Positions 46,764 through 56,659 of a stretch of DNA of 64,000 nucleotides are shown here, one piece after another. The stretch is from Candidatus Woesearchaeota archaeon (GTDB lineage Archaea > Nanobdellota > Nanobdellia > Woesearchaeales > GW2011-AR4). The DNA lies in the NCBI GenBank assembly GCA_016185945.1, contig JACPMR010000003.1:164062-228061 (forward strand), written 5' to 3'. Within the stretch, counting starts at the first letter, position 1. Each line of letters begins with the position of its first letter. The notes under the pieces are model-generated. The model was not told where the DNA came from. It saw nothing but the letters and a program-made list of their open reading frames with translations, and searched no databases. The translations under genes were made by a program, and so were the position numbers.

Positions 46764-48515
46764 ATGACACGAATAGCTATTGTGGACAACGAGAAGCTTA
46801 AGGACATGCAGCAGAAGCTCTACATACAGAGCATCTGTCCTGTCAACAGGACAGGCAAGGAGTGCATCAAGGTAGAGGACGGAAGATTGACAATTGACGA
46901 GCACCTCTGCACAGGATGCGGAATCTGCCCAAAAGCTGCACCGCATGCAATCAAGATAATTAATTTACCGGAAGAGCTGAAAACACAGCCAATACACAGA
47001 TATGGAGAGAATAAATTTGTGCTTTACTCTTTGCCAACTCCAAACTTCGGACATGTGACTGGAATTATTGGGGTGAATGGCATAGGCAAGTCAACAGCAA
47101 TAAAGATACTTGCATCTGTTTTGAAGCCGAATTTTGGAGAATGGACAAGGCATGAAACAGATTACGACGAGCTTATAAAATTTTTTAAGGGAACAGAAGC
47201 GCAGGGATTTTTTGAGAAAGTAAAGGAAGGAGAAATTAAGGTTGCATACAAGCCGCAGCAAGTAGACTTAATACCGAAGACAACAAGAGGCAAAGTAATT
47301 GACTTGCTGAAGAAGGTTGACGAAAAGAATGAGCTGAAAAGAATTGTTAATGAATTGCAATTGAATGAGATTTTGAACAATGAAATATCTGAAATTTCAG
47401 GAGGAGAGCTGCAGAGAGTTGCAATTGCAGCAACAATTTTAAAGAATGCAAATCTCTATATTTTTGACGAGCCAACAAGTTATTTGGATATAAAGCAAAG
47501 AATAAACATAAGCAGGTTCATAAAATCCTTCATAAACGAAGGAAATGCTGCCTTGATTGTAGAGCACGACTTGATAATTCTTGATTACATTGCAGATTTG
47601 GTGCATATAATGTACGGCAAAGAAAACTGCTATGGAATTGTAAGTGGGGTAAAGCCAGTCAGAAATGGCATTAATGTATACCTTTCTGGCTACATCAAAG
47701 AAGAAAATGTAAGATTCAGGGATTCGAGAATAAAGTTTGCTGAAAAGCCGCCAATTAAGAAGAAACATGTAAAGGAAGCAATTACGTCATGGCGCAATGT
47801 TGAGAAAAAACTGGGCAATTTTCATTTGAAATCAGAGGAAGGAGCAATGCACAGAAATGAAATTGTAGGGATTCTTGGCGAAAATGGTATTGGGAAAACT
47901 ACTTTTGTCAAGATACTTGCTGAAGTTTTGAAGCAGGACAAAGGAGAAGTAAGCCATAAAGTCAAGGTAAGCTACAAGCCGCAATATCTTGAATCTTCTG
48001 ATGCTTTAGTTGTTGATGTTTTGCATACAGCATTCAATAAATATCCAAATCAAATAATAAATCCATTGAATATTGAGCATTTGTCCTTGAGCAAATTAAG
48101 CGAGCTTTCTGGAGGCGAACTTCAGAGAGTTGCAATTGCGCATTGCCTGCAGCAGGATGCTGATTTATATTTGCTTGATGAGCCGTCAGCTTACCTTGAT
48201 GCTGAGCAAAGACTTGTTTTATCAAAAGTAATAAGAGATTTTGTCGAGCAGAAAAACGCATCTGCACTAATTGTTGACCATGACTTATTGTTTGTTGATT
48301 ACATCAGCGATAAATTAATTGTCTTTGAAGGAAAGCCGGCAGTTGAAGGAAATGTAACAGGACCTTTTGACATGGAAGAGGGTATGAACAAGTTTTTGAA
48401 AGAACTGGGAATTACATTGAGGAGAGACCCAGAAACCTATCGCCCAAGAGTAAATAAATTGGATTCTAGACTGGATAGAGAACAAAAGGAAAGTGGGAAA
48501 TATTATTATGTTTAA
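46764..48515 (+). CDS. abce1: ABCE1/Rli1 ribosome recycling ATPase
   Basis: N-terminal Fe-S CPVNRTGKEC...CTGCGICPKAAPHAI; two ABC cassettes GVNGIGKST and GENGIGKTT with SGGELQRVAIA. Confidence 0.97.
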   Translation: MTRIAIVDNEKLKDMQQKLYIQSICPVNRTGKECIKVEDGRLTIDEHLCTGCGICPKAAPHAIKIINLPEELKTQPIHRYGENKFVLYSLPTPNFGHVTGIIGVNGIGKSTAIKILASVLKPNFGEWTRHETDYDELIKFFKGTEAQGFFEKVKEGEIKVAYKPQQVDLIPKTTRGKVIDLLKKVDEKNELKRIVNELQLNEILNNEISEISGGELQRVAIAATILKNANLYIFDEPTSYLDIKQRINISRFIKSFINEGNAALIVEHDLIILDYIADLVHIMYGKENCYGIVSGVKPVRNGINVYLSGYIKEENVRFRDSRIKFAEKPPIKKKHVKEAITSWRNVEKKLGNFHLKSEEGAMHRNEIVGILGENGIGKTTFVKILAEVLKQDKGEVSHKVKVSYKPQYLESSDALVVDVLHTAFNKYPNQIINPLNIEHLSLSKLSELSGGELQRVAIAHCLQQDADLYLLDEPSAYLDAEQRLVLSKVIRDFVEQKNASALIVDHDLLFVDYISDKLIVFEGKPAVEGNVTGPFDMEEGMNKFLKELGITLRRDPETYRPRVNKLDSRLDREQKESGKYYYV

Positions 48516-49075
48516 GCCCTTCCTTTACTCTGCCCAACAACAACTCCGGAAGCAATAATATGAGCTAATCTAAGCGGCTCTGGAATCAAGCTTCTTGTGC
48601 AGACGATTTTCAGAATTTTTTCTGCTTCGTCCAAGTCAATCCCAGTCAATTGAACAAATATATCATCAATTTGAACAACATTTCCTGCTTTTTCTATCAA
48701 TTTTATCTTATCTTTTTTATTTATTTTAATTAAAGTTTTTTTAATATTTTTAATGTTAGGCATTCTTCTTATTATTATTATGACAGGAAGTTTTGTTTTT
48801 TTGCTTAATTCTTTGACGTCAATGACATTGAATCCGCCGACTGCTATTCCATTAAGAAAAATACACTGAAGCTGAGGCTTGAACTTGCATTTGTTAATCA
48901 TATCTGCAAGTTTTTTTGTTGCATCGCTGCCGTCAACTTTAACTTTTGTTGAAAGAACTCCATCAATCCAAGAGCCGCCTCTTGTGACGACTCCAACCAC
49001 AAGAACTTCTTTATCATGAAACTTATCAAACGGAGAATCATCAATTCCGATTACTCTGATTTCTTTTTTTACCAT
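48512..49075 (-). CDS. DUF99 family protein
   Basis: RVIGIDDSPF, VVGVVTRGGSWIDGVLST, FLNGIAVGGFNVIDV; internal start MVKKEI. Confidence 0.9.
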   Translation of the reverse strand: MVKKEIRVIGIDDSPFDKFHDKEVLVVGVVTRGGSWIDGVLSTKVKVDGSDATKKLADMINKCKFKPQLQCIFLNGIAVGGFNVIDVKELSKKTKLPVIIIIRRMPNIKNIKKTLIKINKKDKIKLIEKAGNVVQIDDIFVQLTGIDLDEAEKILKIVCTRSLIPEPLRLAHIIASGVVVGQSKGRA

Positions 49076-49101
49076 TTTTATTATTTTATTATATATAGCG
49101 A

Positions 49102-49278
49102 GGACGGTGGTCTGTTGTGAGCGAGTTCGCTTCGAACGAAGCTCACTCGCATGCGTCTGCCGTCCGAGAGTAACATTTGCGAGCGACATGGAAAGCGAGC
49201 ATGCGACATGCGTGCGAGCTTGTGAGCACGCTCACAAGCAACAGAGCTTTCCTCGCATGCAACAGCGAGCGGATTGAA
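49102..49278. repeat. GC-rich structured intergenic element (shares a 60-nt module with 51230-51288)
   Basis: GCTTGTGAG/CTCACAAGC, GGAAAG/CTTTCC and GTGAGC/GCTCAC stems; 49185-49244 nearly identical to 51230-51288. Confidence 0.7.
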
Positions 49279-49458
49279 GATTTTTATTTTTAATGATGAT
49301 TTCGAATCAATATTTTAGTTAAAGTTATCCTTTAGCTAATGTACTTGTAATTCTTGTCCTACTTAAAAACTAACATTTTTAAGTTCGTCAGAGACTTCGT
49401 TTCTGCCGATGCCAATTAGGGCATTTCAATAAAAATAATTTTCAACAAATAATAAACT

Positions 49459-50370
49459 CTATTCCCTGAACTCGACATCATCAACTATCCCGTCAGAGTC
49501 CAAGTCAATGCCTTCAACAACCTTTGCCTTGATGCTTGGATTGTGGACATTTCCTTGCGTTATTTTCTTGAAGCCCTTCAGGAATGCGATTATTGCAGCC
49601 CTTGTGCCGCTGAATCTTTTGCCTGCAACAACAAGCACATATTTGTCTTTACTTAAAGGATTTTTTGCCTTCACTACCAATCCGCATTCATCTTGAGGAT
49701 AAGTTTCATTTGATATTGCTGATTTTATGTTGCCGTTTTCAAATCTTATTGGAAGTTTTGGATTTATTTTTTCGGTTATCTTGTTTGTTATAGGACCTCC
49801 AACCAAAATAAGATTATTTTCCAAATCACTTTCCCTTACTTCTGTATCGAGCTTGACATTGAACACAGGGACATAATTAAGGAAAGTGCCAAGAAACAGA
49901 GCCAAATCAATGCCGTAATAGCCGTCTCTGCTCCTTGCCTTGTCAGTGCCATGAGGGTCAGGGCTGCCAACAACAATTAATGCGTCAAGCTGCCCGTCCT
50001 TGATGAACGGCTCTAAAAACTCCGACTCATTCCTTATCTGAGCTATCTTGCTTGTTGACTCAAAGTCCTTGAATTTTATGACAAAAGCCGGCTCTGCCAA
50101 GGCATAGAAATTTGCAGTTGCTCCCTGCCTTGTTTCCTTTTTGGCAATTTTTATTATACCTGCTTTCTCTAGATTCCTTATGTGGTAATATATTTTCTGC
50201 TCATGCACTCTTAATGCTTTTGCAATATCAATAGGGTACATTGCTTCTTTCACAAGCAAATTAAGTATTCTTTGTGCCAGTTCAGAGCCGATAGATTTGG
50301 CATTTTCTGCACTGATCTCTTTGGCTGGAAGAGAGTAAACTTCATTCTTTTGCTTGTCTATTATGAACAT
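49459..50370 (-). CDS. ArsR-like winged-helix protein with S-layer-associated C-terminal domain
   Basis: N-terminal RILNLLVKEAMYPIDIAKALRVHEQKIYYHIRNLEKAGII; C-terminal LVGGPITNKI...KYVLVVAGKRFSGTRAAI. Confidence 0.7.
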   Translation of the reverse strand: MFIIDKQKNEVYSLPAKEISAENAKSIGSELAQRILNLLVKEAMYPIDIAKALRVHEQKIYYHIRNLEKAGIIKIAKKETRQGATANFYALAEPAFVIKFKDFESTSKIAQIRNESEFLEPFIKDGQLDALIVVGSPDPHGTDKARSRDGYYGIDLALFLGTFLNYVPVFNVKLDTEVRESDLENNLILVGGPITNKITEKINPKLPIRFENGNIKSAISNETYPQDECGLVVKAKNPLSKDKYVLVVAGKRFSGTRAAIIAFLKGFKKITQGNVHNPSIKAKVVEGIDLDSDGIVDDVEFRE

Positions 50371-50513
50371 GAGGATAAGAAATCATAACTATTATAAAAA
50401 GTTTTTTAATGGTAATATGTATTAATTTTTGCCCCGATATTAGAAGAATTTTATAAATTATCCTAATGTGCTTATCAAAAACTATATAAACAAAAGAATT
50501 GAAATGCTTTAGT

Positions 50514-50951
50514 ATGAAGGTAAAAGATATTATGGACAGAAAAGTCCCTAAGCTTCATGAAAATGACGCTATAGGACATGCCATTTCTATTCTTGTAAAA
50601 GTTCCTTATTTTGCTTTGCCTGTCCTCAACAAGGAAGGCAAGTATGTAGGAGAGTTAAGCCAGAGAAAACTTCTGCTGATAGACATAGGGAAGCAAGAGT
50701 TCAAGGACGACATTTTAAGCATAGAACAGATTAAGATGCTTATAGCCCATAGCGCAAAAACTGTAAAAGAGATTATGGATACCCATAATTTCGGATTGAT
50801 TCCCGAGGATGACGTATTTTACGCAGCAAAATTGCTCTATGACCAAAATATCTCGTCATTGCCTGTGCTTGACAAAAAGGGCAAGCTTCTTGGTGTACTG
50901 ACTGATATATGTGTACTCAAGCATTATAAAGGTTTAATAAATGTAAAGTAA
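50514..50951 (+). CDS. CBS-domain pair protein
   Basis: VKDIMDRKVPKLHENDAIGHAISIL and VKEIMDTHNFGLIPEDD...SLPVLDKKGKLLGVLTD. Confidence 0.9.
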   Translation: MKVKDIMDRKVPKLHENDAIGHAISILVKVPYFALPVLNKEGKYVGELSQRKLLLIDIGKQEFKDDILSIEQIKMLIAHSAKTVKEIMDTHNFGLIPEDDVFYAAKLLYDQNISSLPVLDKKGKLLGVLTDICVLKHYKGLINVK

Positions 50952-50965
50952 ACTTATAAAGTATA

Positions 50966-51317
50966 CACCCAACAACAATAATGGCAGGCAAACACGGCTT
51001 TTCTTGATGAAAAGCCTACTCACAAAGGAAAAATCCGAACTTCGTAACGGATTTTTCCTCTGCATTCGATTTGCCGCCAGTGACTTGCGAGCGAAGCGAG
51101 TTCGCTCGCATTCGTCTGTTGGGTGAAAACTGAGTGCAGAGGATTTTTGCGTTACATAGTCCGCAAAAATCCTTTGCGAATAGGGTTTTGGGTGGCATGC
51201 GGGTGAGCTCGAACTGCACGCGAGCTTGTGACATGGAAAGCGAGCAGCGACATGCGTGCGAGCTTGTGAGCACGCTCACAAGCAACAGCGAACTCGCTCA
51301 CAAGTCACTCAAAACCC
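50966..51317. ncRNA. large structured noncoding element
   Basis: Nested perfect stems: CACCCAACA/TGTTGGGTG, GGAAAAATCCG/CGGATTTTTCC, GGCTTTTC/GAAAAGCC, AGGATTTTTGCG/CGCAAAAATCCT, GGGTTTTGGGTG/CACTCAAAACCC; no plausible CDS. Confidence 0.6.
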
Positions 51318-51396
51318 GTGTTTGAACCCATTTAAACTTTATAAAAGTAAAGTGTATACTTAATAGCTTGACTTAACAATAAAGAAAAGATAAACC

Positions 51397-52611
51397 ATGG
51401 CAGAGTCATTCATACTTGTTTTGGCATTGCTAATACTACTAGCAAAAATACTTGGCGAGATTTCTGAGAAAATTGGCTTGACTTCTTTAGTTGGCGAGGT
51501 TTTTGCAGGTATTTTGCTAGGACCCCAAATTTTGGACATTTTAGGTTACCCCGAGATTTTTCACTCTCTGGCTGACATAGGTATAATATTATTGTTATTC
51601 CTTGCAGGGTTTGAGCATGGAAGCATTAAGGATTTATTGAAATACAAAAAAACATCAATGATGATTTCTTTGTTGAGCTCGAGCCTGCCTATCATCGCTG
51701 TGGTGATATATGCATTAACGCAGGGCTTTTCTCTATTGACAAGCCTATTTCTTGCTGTTGCACTCGGAGCAACTTCCATGGGAGCTTCTCTCAGGTCCTT
51801 GATGAGTGTAAACGAAATAGACTCCCGAACAGGAAAAACCGTTATGGGTAGCCTTGTACTTAATGATATCACAGGATTAATATTACTAACAGGCGTAGTA
51901 AGCTATGCTGAAATCACAACAGGCGGAGGCGGAAATATATTTTTTCAGATAGGCAAAGTCATAGCTTCAGTTGGTATATTTTTTGCCCTTTTTTATATAA
52001 GCTTCATGTACGTTCCGAAACTAACCCGAAAATTTGCAAAATTCAGGGTTGAAGAAGCCCAGTTCTCGCTTGCCATTGTCATTATACTGATGTTTGCATG
52101 GGCTGCTACTTATTTTGGACTTAGTTCTATTATCGGAGCATTTTTTGCGGGTATTATTTTATCAAGATCCCCTATTTTTGAGAATCACACTTTTGTGGAA
52201 AAGGTTTCTTCCTTATCGTATGGCTTTTTTGTTCCCATATTTTTTGCTTTTACAGGATCACAGCTTAGTTTTCAGGGTTTTGCAGCAAACATCACAAGGG
52301 CATTAATATTCATGGTTTTGATTACTACTGTGCAGGTTGGTTGTGCTTATATTGCTGCCAAGCTAAATAAATACAATAACAAGGAAGGACTGCTTATCGG
52401 TCTTGGCATGCTACCATATGGTGAAGTTACACTAGTCGTGATGAGTGCCTTAGTTGCATTATCAAATAAAAAAGCAGATTTCTTTATCGGTGAAGATATT
52501 TTAGGATTATTCTCGTCTGTCTTGCTGCTTATAATAATATCTATTCTACTGACACCATTATTGATGAGGTTTGTAGTGCATGTTTTCAAAGAAAAGCCAA
52601 GCGAGGAATGA
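51397..52611 (+). CDS. CPA2-family cation:proton antiporter
   Basis: SLVGEVFAGILLGPQIL, LLLFLAGFEHG, SSIIGAFFAGIILSRSP. Confidence 0.9.
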   Translation: MAESFILVLALLILLAKILGEISEKIGLTSLVGEVFAGILLGPQILDILGYPEIFHSLADIGIILLLFLAGFEHGSIKDLLKYKKTSMMISLLSSSLPIIAVVIYALTQGFSLLTSLFLAVALGATSMGASLRSLMSVNEIDSRTGKTVMGSLVLNDITGLILLTGVVSYAEITTGGGGNIFFQIGKVIASVGIFFALFYISFMYVPKLTRKFAKFRVEEAQFSLAIVIILMFAWAATYFGLSSIIGAFFAGIILSRSPIFENHTFVEKVSSLSYGFFVPIFFAFTGSQLSFQGFAANITRALIFMVLITTVQVGCAYIAAKLNKYNNKEGLLIGLGMLPYGEVTLVVMSALVALSNKKADFFIGEDILGLFSSVLLLIIISILLTPLLMRFVVHVFKEKPSEE

Positions 52612-52744
52612 ATATTCTTTAGAGACATTTGGCATCAAACATGTACTTTTTTAAGCCATAATTAAATGGTTTTATAAATTTTTTTATAATACTATTACAA
52701 CTTTTTTAATAACATTTATAAATAAGCTGTGTTTTACTGTTTCT

Positions 52745-52798
52745 CTCATCAAATAAAACCTCTAAGTGTGTGGCACCTCTTTATTGAGGTGCTTTTTA
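52745..52798 (+). ncRNA. candidate short transcript ending in intrinsic-terminator-like hairpin
   Basis: TATA-like TTTATAAAT at 52715-52723; GCACCTC-tttatt-GAGGTGC followed by TTTTTA. Confidence 0.35.
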
Positions 52799-52904
52799 TA
52801 TTCATAACTTAACATTAGCAAAAATTATTAAACAAATTTAAAAATCAACAAAAACGAGACTTTTTGATTAATACAACAATAAAAATAAATTTGAACAAAA
52901 AACA

Positions 52905-52947
52905 AGAGCGTCCTTTATAAGTACAGTGAAGAAGGAGACCAGCTTTT
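52905..52947 (+). ncRNA. three-copy hairpin family, copy C
   Basis: AGAGC g TCCTT .. AAGGA gacca GCTTT nested stems. Confidence 0.5.
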
Positions 52948-52992
52948 GCTTCATGCACTTTATAATGTGGTAGATAGTGCAACAATAACTGC

Positions 52993-53078
52993 GGGGCACC
53001 CAGTGGCATGCGAGTGAGCGAAGCGAACTCGCTCACAAGTCACAAGCGAAGCAATAATTTGGGTCGCCAACGTGATTG
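52993..53078 (+). repeat. GC-rich structured intergenic element
   Basis: GTGAGCGA/TCGCTCAC hairpin; CAGTGGCATGCGAG...CAAGTCAC shared with 31020-31092 (reverse). Confidence 0.5.
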
Positions 53079-53131
53079 ACTTTATTTAATTTGTAATTTT
53101 AATGTGTTATAAAATAATTGAGTGATTGTTT

Positions 53132-54961
53132 ATGTGCGGGATAGTGGGAGTTGTTTCAAACGATAATGTAAACGAGAAGTTATTCAATGGACTAGCTAAT
53201 CTCGAGTATCGCGGCTACGACTCGGTAGGTATGTGCATTGCCAATGACAGCAAGTTTGACATCAAGAAAGGGGTAGGCAAGCTTGATGAAGTACATAAAA
53301 GAGTGGATTTCTTGAAGCTTAACGGCACAACTGGGTTAGGGCATTGCAGGTGGGCAACCCATGGCGGAGTAACTGATAATAATGCCCATCCACATGTGGA
53401 CTGCAGGCAAAAAATTAGTGTCGTGCATAATGGGATTATTGAGAATTATTCTGAGCTTAAGGAAGATCTGATAAAAAAAGGGCATAGATTTTATTCTGAA
53501 ACAGATACAGAAGTAATGGCGCATTTGATTGAAGAGCATTTAAAAGAAAATGATGTAGAGAATGCAGTGAGACTGGCTTTGAATCAAGTTGATGGGAGCT
53601 ATGCGCTTGGTATTTTGTTTGCAGACGAGCCAAACAAGCTTATTGCTGCAAGAAACGAAAGCCCTTTGATAATTGGCATAGGCAAAAATGAGAATTTCAT
53701 TGCAAGCGATGTGCCCTCAATCTTGAGCTATACCAACAAAATCATTTATCTCGATGACAAGGAGATTGCAGTTCTCACCAAAGACAGCCACAGGATTTTT
53801 GATTTGAATGGGAAAGAGAAAAATAAGGAAATACATACAATAAACTGGACAGCAGAAGCAGCGCAGAAATCCGGGTACAAACATTTCATGCTAAAAGAGA
53901 TTCATGAGCAGCCAAGGGCAATTGCAGACACCTTAAATGGAAGGGTCAAGAATGGAAATGTTGTTTTTGAAAAGGAGTTTGGACTGGCAGATGAATATCT
54001 AAAAAGCATAAAAAGAATTGTAATGATTGCTTGCGGCACATCATGGCATGCTGCCTTGATTGGCGAGTTCATGTTTGAGGAGCTTGCTAAAATACCTACA
54101 GAGGTTGAGTATGCTTCCGAATTCAGGTACAGGCACCCATTGCTTGACAATGACACTTTGGTTATTGCAATCTCGCAATCTGGAGAGACTGCTGATACAA
54201 TTGCTGCATTGAAAGAAGCAAAGAAATATGCAAAGACATTAAGCATATGCAATGTGATGGGCTCGACAATAGCAAGGGTTTCTGACGGAGTTGTTTACAC
54301 AAGAGCAGGTCCTGAGATTGGAGTTGCGTCAACAAAGGCATTCACTACACAGCTGGCTGCCCTTTACCTTATTACAATCAAGCTAGCAAAATTAAGGAAT
54401 GCGTTGAACGAAAAGCAGATCAAGAACATGATAAACAGCGTAAGGAAAATACCCCTTCAATTGCAGTCTGTGTTGGATGAAGACGATGAAATTTTGAAAT
54501 GCGCTGAGCTTTACCATAACAAGACAAATTCCCTGTATTTAGGAAGAGGAGTGAATTTCCCTATCGCTCTTGAAGGGGCATTAAAATTGAAGGAGGTAAG
54601 CTATGTGCATGCAGAGGGCTATCCTGCTGCTGAGATGAAGCACGGGCCGATTGCATTGATCGACAAAAACATGCCTGTGCTGTTCATTGCCCCCCATGAT
54701 GTCTATACTTATGAAAAGGTGCTCGGCAATATTGAGGAGGTGAAGGCGAGAGGGGGAATTATTATAGCGATTGCCACAGAAGGCGACAAGGAAATACCAA
54801 AAAAGGCAGGGCATGTAATTTATGTGCCAAAAACTTTGTACACGCTTAGCTCAATATTGTCTGTTGTGCCGCTGCAGTTGCTTGCTTATCATATTGCTGA
54901 CAAGCTTGGAAGAGACATAGACAAGCCAAGGAATCTTGCAAAATCTGTGACAGTAGAATAA
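53132..54961 (+). CDS. glmS: glutamine--fructose-6-phosphate aminotransferase (isomerizing)
   Basis: MCGIVGVVS N-terminal nucleophile, GHCRWATHGG, SIS domains ISQSGETADT, C-terminal AKSVTVE. Confidence 0.97.
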   Translation: MCGIVGVVSNDNVNEKLFNGLANLEYRGYDSVGMCIANDSKFDIKKGVGKLDEVHKRVDFLKLNGTTGLGHCRWATHGGVTDNNAHPHVDCRQKISVVHNGIIENYSELKEDLIKKGHRFYSETDTEVMAHLIEEHLKENDVENAVRLALNQVDGSYALGILFADEPNKLIAARNESPLIIGIGKNENFIASDVPSILSYTNKIIYLDDKEIAVLTKDSHRIFDLNGKEKNKEIHTINWTAEAAQKSGYKHFMLKEIHEQPRAIADTLNGRVKNGNVVFEKEFGLADEYLKSIKRIVMIACGTSWHAALIGEFMFEELAKIPTEVEYASEFRYRHPLLDNDTLVIAISQSGETADTIAALKEAKKYAKTLSICNVMGSTIARVSDGVVYTRAGPEIGVASTKAFTTQLAALYLITIKLAKLRNALNEKQIKNMINSVRKIPLQLQSVLDEDDEILKCAELYHNKTNSLYLGRGVNFPIALEGALKLKEVSYVHAEGYPAAEMKHGPIALIDKNMPVLFIAPHDVYTYEKVLGNIEEVKARGGIIIAIATEGDKEIPKKAGHVIYVPKTLYTLSSILSVVPLQLLAYHIADKLGRDIDKPRNLAKSVTVE

Positions 54962-54963
54962 GC

Positions 54964-55428
54964 ATGAAAATCCGCAGAGCAACAAGAAAGGATATTTCTG
55001 TACTAACTGATTTCTGGTATGAAGAGGAAAGATTCACTAAGAAATTTGATAAAACAACAAGCTTGAGAAGAGACGCAAAAAAGAGAATACACGATTTCTT
55101 AAAAAAAGCTCTGACAAAGAAGAATTACAGAGCCTTTATTGCCCAAGACAAAAATAAAGTTGTAGGTGTAATTCAGGGGGAAATAAAAAAAGGTTATTTT
55201 GTTCATAATACCAATTTTATCGGGCATTACAGCACTATGCTTGTTAAGAAAGAATACAGGGCTAAAGGGATTGCCACAGAACTGTTTAAAGCCATGACCA
55301 ACTGGTTTGAGAGCAAAAATATAAAGCTGGTTGATTTGTATGTTCATTCTGGAAATAAGATAGCGTTGGAAATGTATAAAAAACTGGGATTCACAGAGAT
55401 TCTGAAACTGATGAAAAAGGAGATATGA
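54964..55428 (+). CDS. GNAT-family N-acetyltransferase
   Basis: LVKKEYRAKGIATELFKAM...YVHSGNKIALEMYKKLGF. Confidence 0.88.
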   Translation: MKIRRATRKDISVLTDFWYEEERFTKKFDKTTSLRRDAKKRIHDFLKKALTKKNYRAFIAQDKNKVVGVIQGEIKKGYFVHNTNFIGHYSTMLVKKEYRAKGIATELFKAMTNWFESKNIKLVDLYVHSGNKIALEMYKKLGFTEILKLMKKEI

Positions 55429-55896
55429 ATGAATATTCGAAAAGCAACTCTCAAAGACGCAAAAGGCATAGCAAATGTCCTAGCCGAAAGTTACAATATC
55501 AAAGACTTAAAAGAAGGTATTTCTGTTTTTAAAAATGAAACAAAAAAATCACATCATTATATAATTGCAGAAGACAATGGCAAGATTGTTGGAATTATAA
55601 CATGGCTTATGCATGGACTGCCAAAGCACCAGCTTTGCGAATTGGACAGGATTGCTGTTTTGCCAGAATATCGAGGGAAAGGAGTTTCAAAAAAATTATT
55701 TGATGCATTGGTTAAGGATGCAAAAACATTTTACAAGAAAAACAAATCAAAATTAAGAAAATTATATTTATTAACTCACGCTGATAATGAAAGAGCACAT
55801 AAGTTCTATGAAAAGCTTGGATTTAAGCATGAAACAACATTAAAGCAGCATTATTATAAAGATAAGGACGAGTATATGTATAGTATGTTTTTTTGA
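55429..55896 (+). CDS. GNAT-family N-acetyltransferase
   Basis: LDRIAVLPEYRGKGVSKKLFDAL...ADNERAHKFYEKLGF. Confidence 0.88.
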   Translation: MNIRKATLKDAKGIANVLAESYNIKDLKEGISVFKNETKKSHHYIIAEDNGKIVGIITWLMHGLPKHQLCELDRIAVLPEYRGKGVSKKLFDALVKDAKTFYKKNKSKLRKLYLLTHADNERAHKFYEKLGFKHETTLKQHYYKDKDEYMYSMFF

Positions 55897-56020
55897 GTGA
55901 GTTTTAATAATTTCGCGAAGCGAACAGATTGAAATTTTATTATTCGACGAATTTAATGTTGTTATTGCTCCTTGTCCTCGCAATAAGGACAATACAATAA
56001 TTATAAAAAATAATAATCTT

Positions 56021-56659
56021 TCAAAACAACCCAAACATATTCAAAAACTGCTCTTTGCTTTCGCATTTAAGATAAGGATTATTCTTTTTTTCATTTCCTA
56101 TTGTTGAGAACGGAATCTCTCCATAGTCGTGCCCCGGATAAACTTCAATATTATCTTCCAGTTTTTTTATTTTTTGCAGGCTCTCAAACAATTTAATAGT
56201 GTCACCGCCTGCCCTGTCAGTCCTGCCAACTGCGTTCACAAACAAGGTGTCGCCAGTTAGCAACTTATTTTCGACTAACAAGCAGATTCCTCCAGGAGTA
56301 TGCCCTGGTGTATGCATTACTTTTATTTTTATGCTGCCGACTTTAATTTTGTCATTGTGTTTTAATTTAACAATTTTTATGCTTGTATTCCTAATTACTC
56401 TTTTTATTTCATTGTAATCGTCTTCATGGAAATAAACTACAGCATTTGTTTTTGATGCCAACTCGTCAACTTTTTGAATATGGTCAAAGTGAGAATGTGT
56501 CAGAATTATTTTTTTTATTTCTAATTTTTCTTTGCCTGTGGCAATCAGCTTATCAACATCCCAGCCGGCATCTACAATAACAGCCTCTTTGCTTTTTTCA
56601 TCTCCTATAATGTAGCAGAAATTTTGCATTAGGCCAACAGGAACTTGCTTGAAGAACAT
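56021..56659 (-). CDS. MBL-fold metallo-hydrolase (glyoxalase II-like)
   Basis: LTHSHFDHIQKV, HTPGHTPGGICL, LTGDTLF, YPGHDYGE. Confidence 0.92.
   Translation of the reverse strand: MFFKQVPVGLMQNFCYIIGDEKSKEAVIVDAGWDVDKLIATGKEKLEIKKIILTHSHFDHIQKVDELASKTNAVVYFHEDDYNEIKRVIRNTSIKIVKLKHNDKIKVGSIKIKVMHTPGHTPGGICLLVENKLLTGDTLFVNAVGRTDRAGGDTIKLFESLQKIKKLEDNIEVYPGHDYGEIPFSTIGNEKKNNPYLKCESKEQFLNMFGLF

Noticed and set aside
51016-51325. Short ORFs on both strands inside the structured element
   Set aside because: They translate palindromic repeats, lack ribosome-binding sites and domain features.
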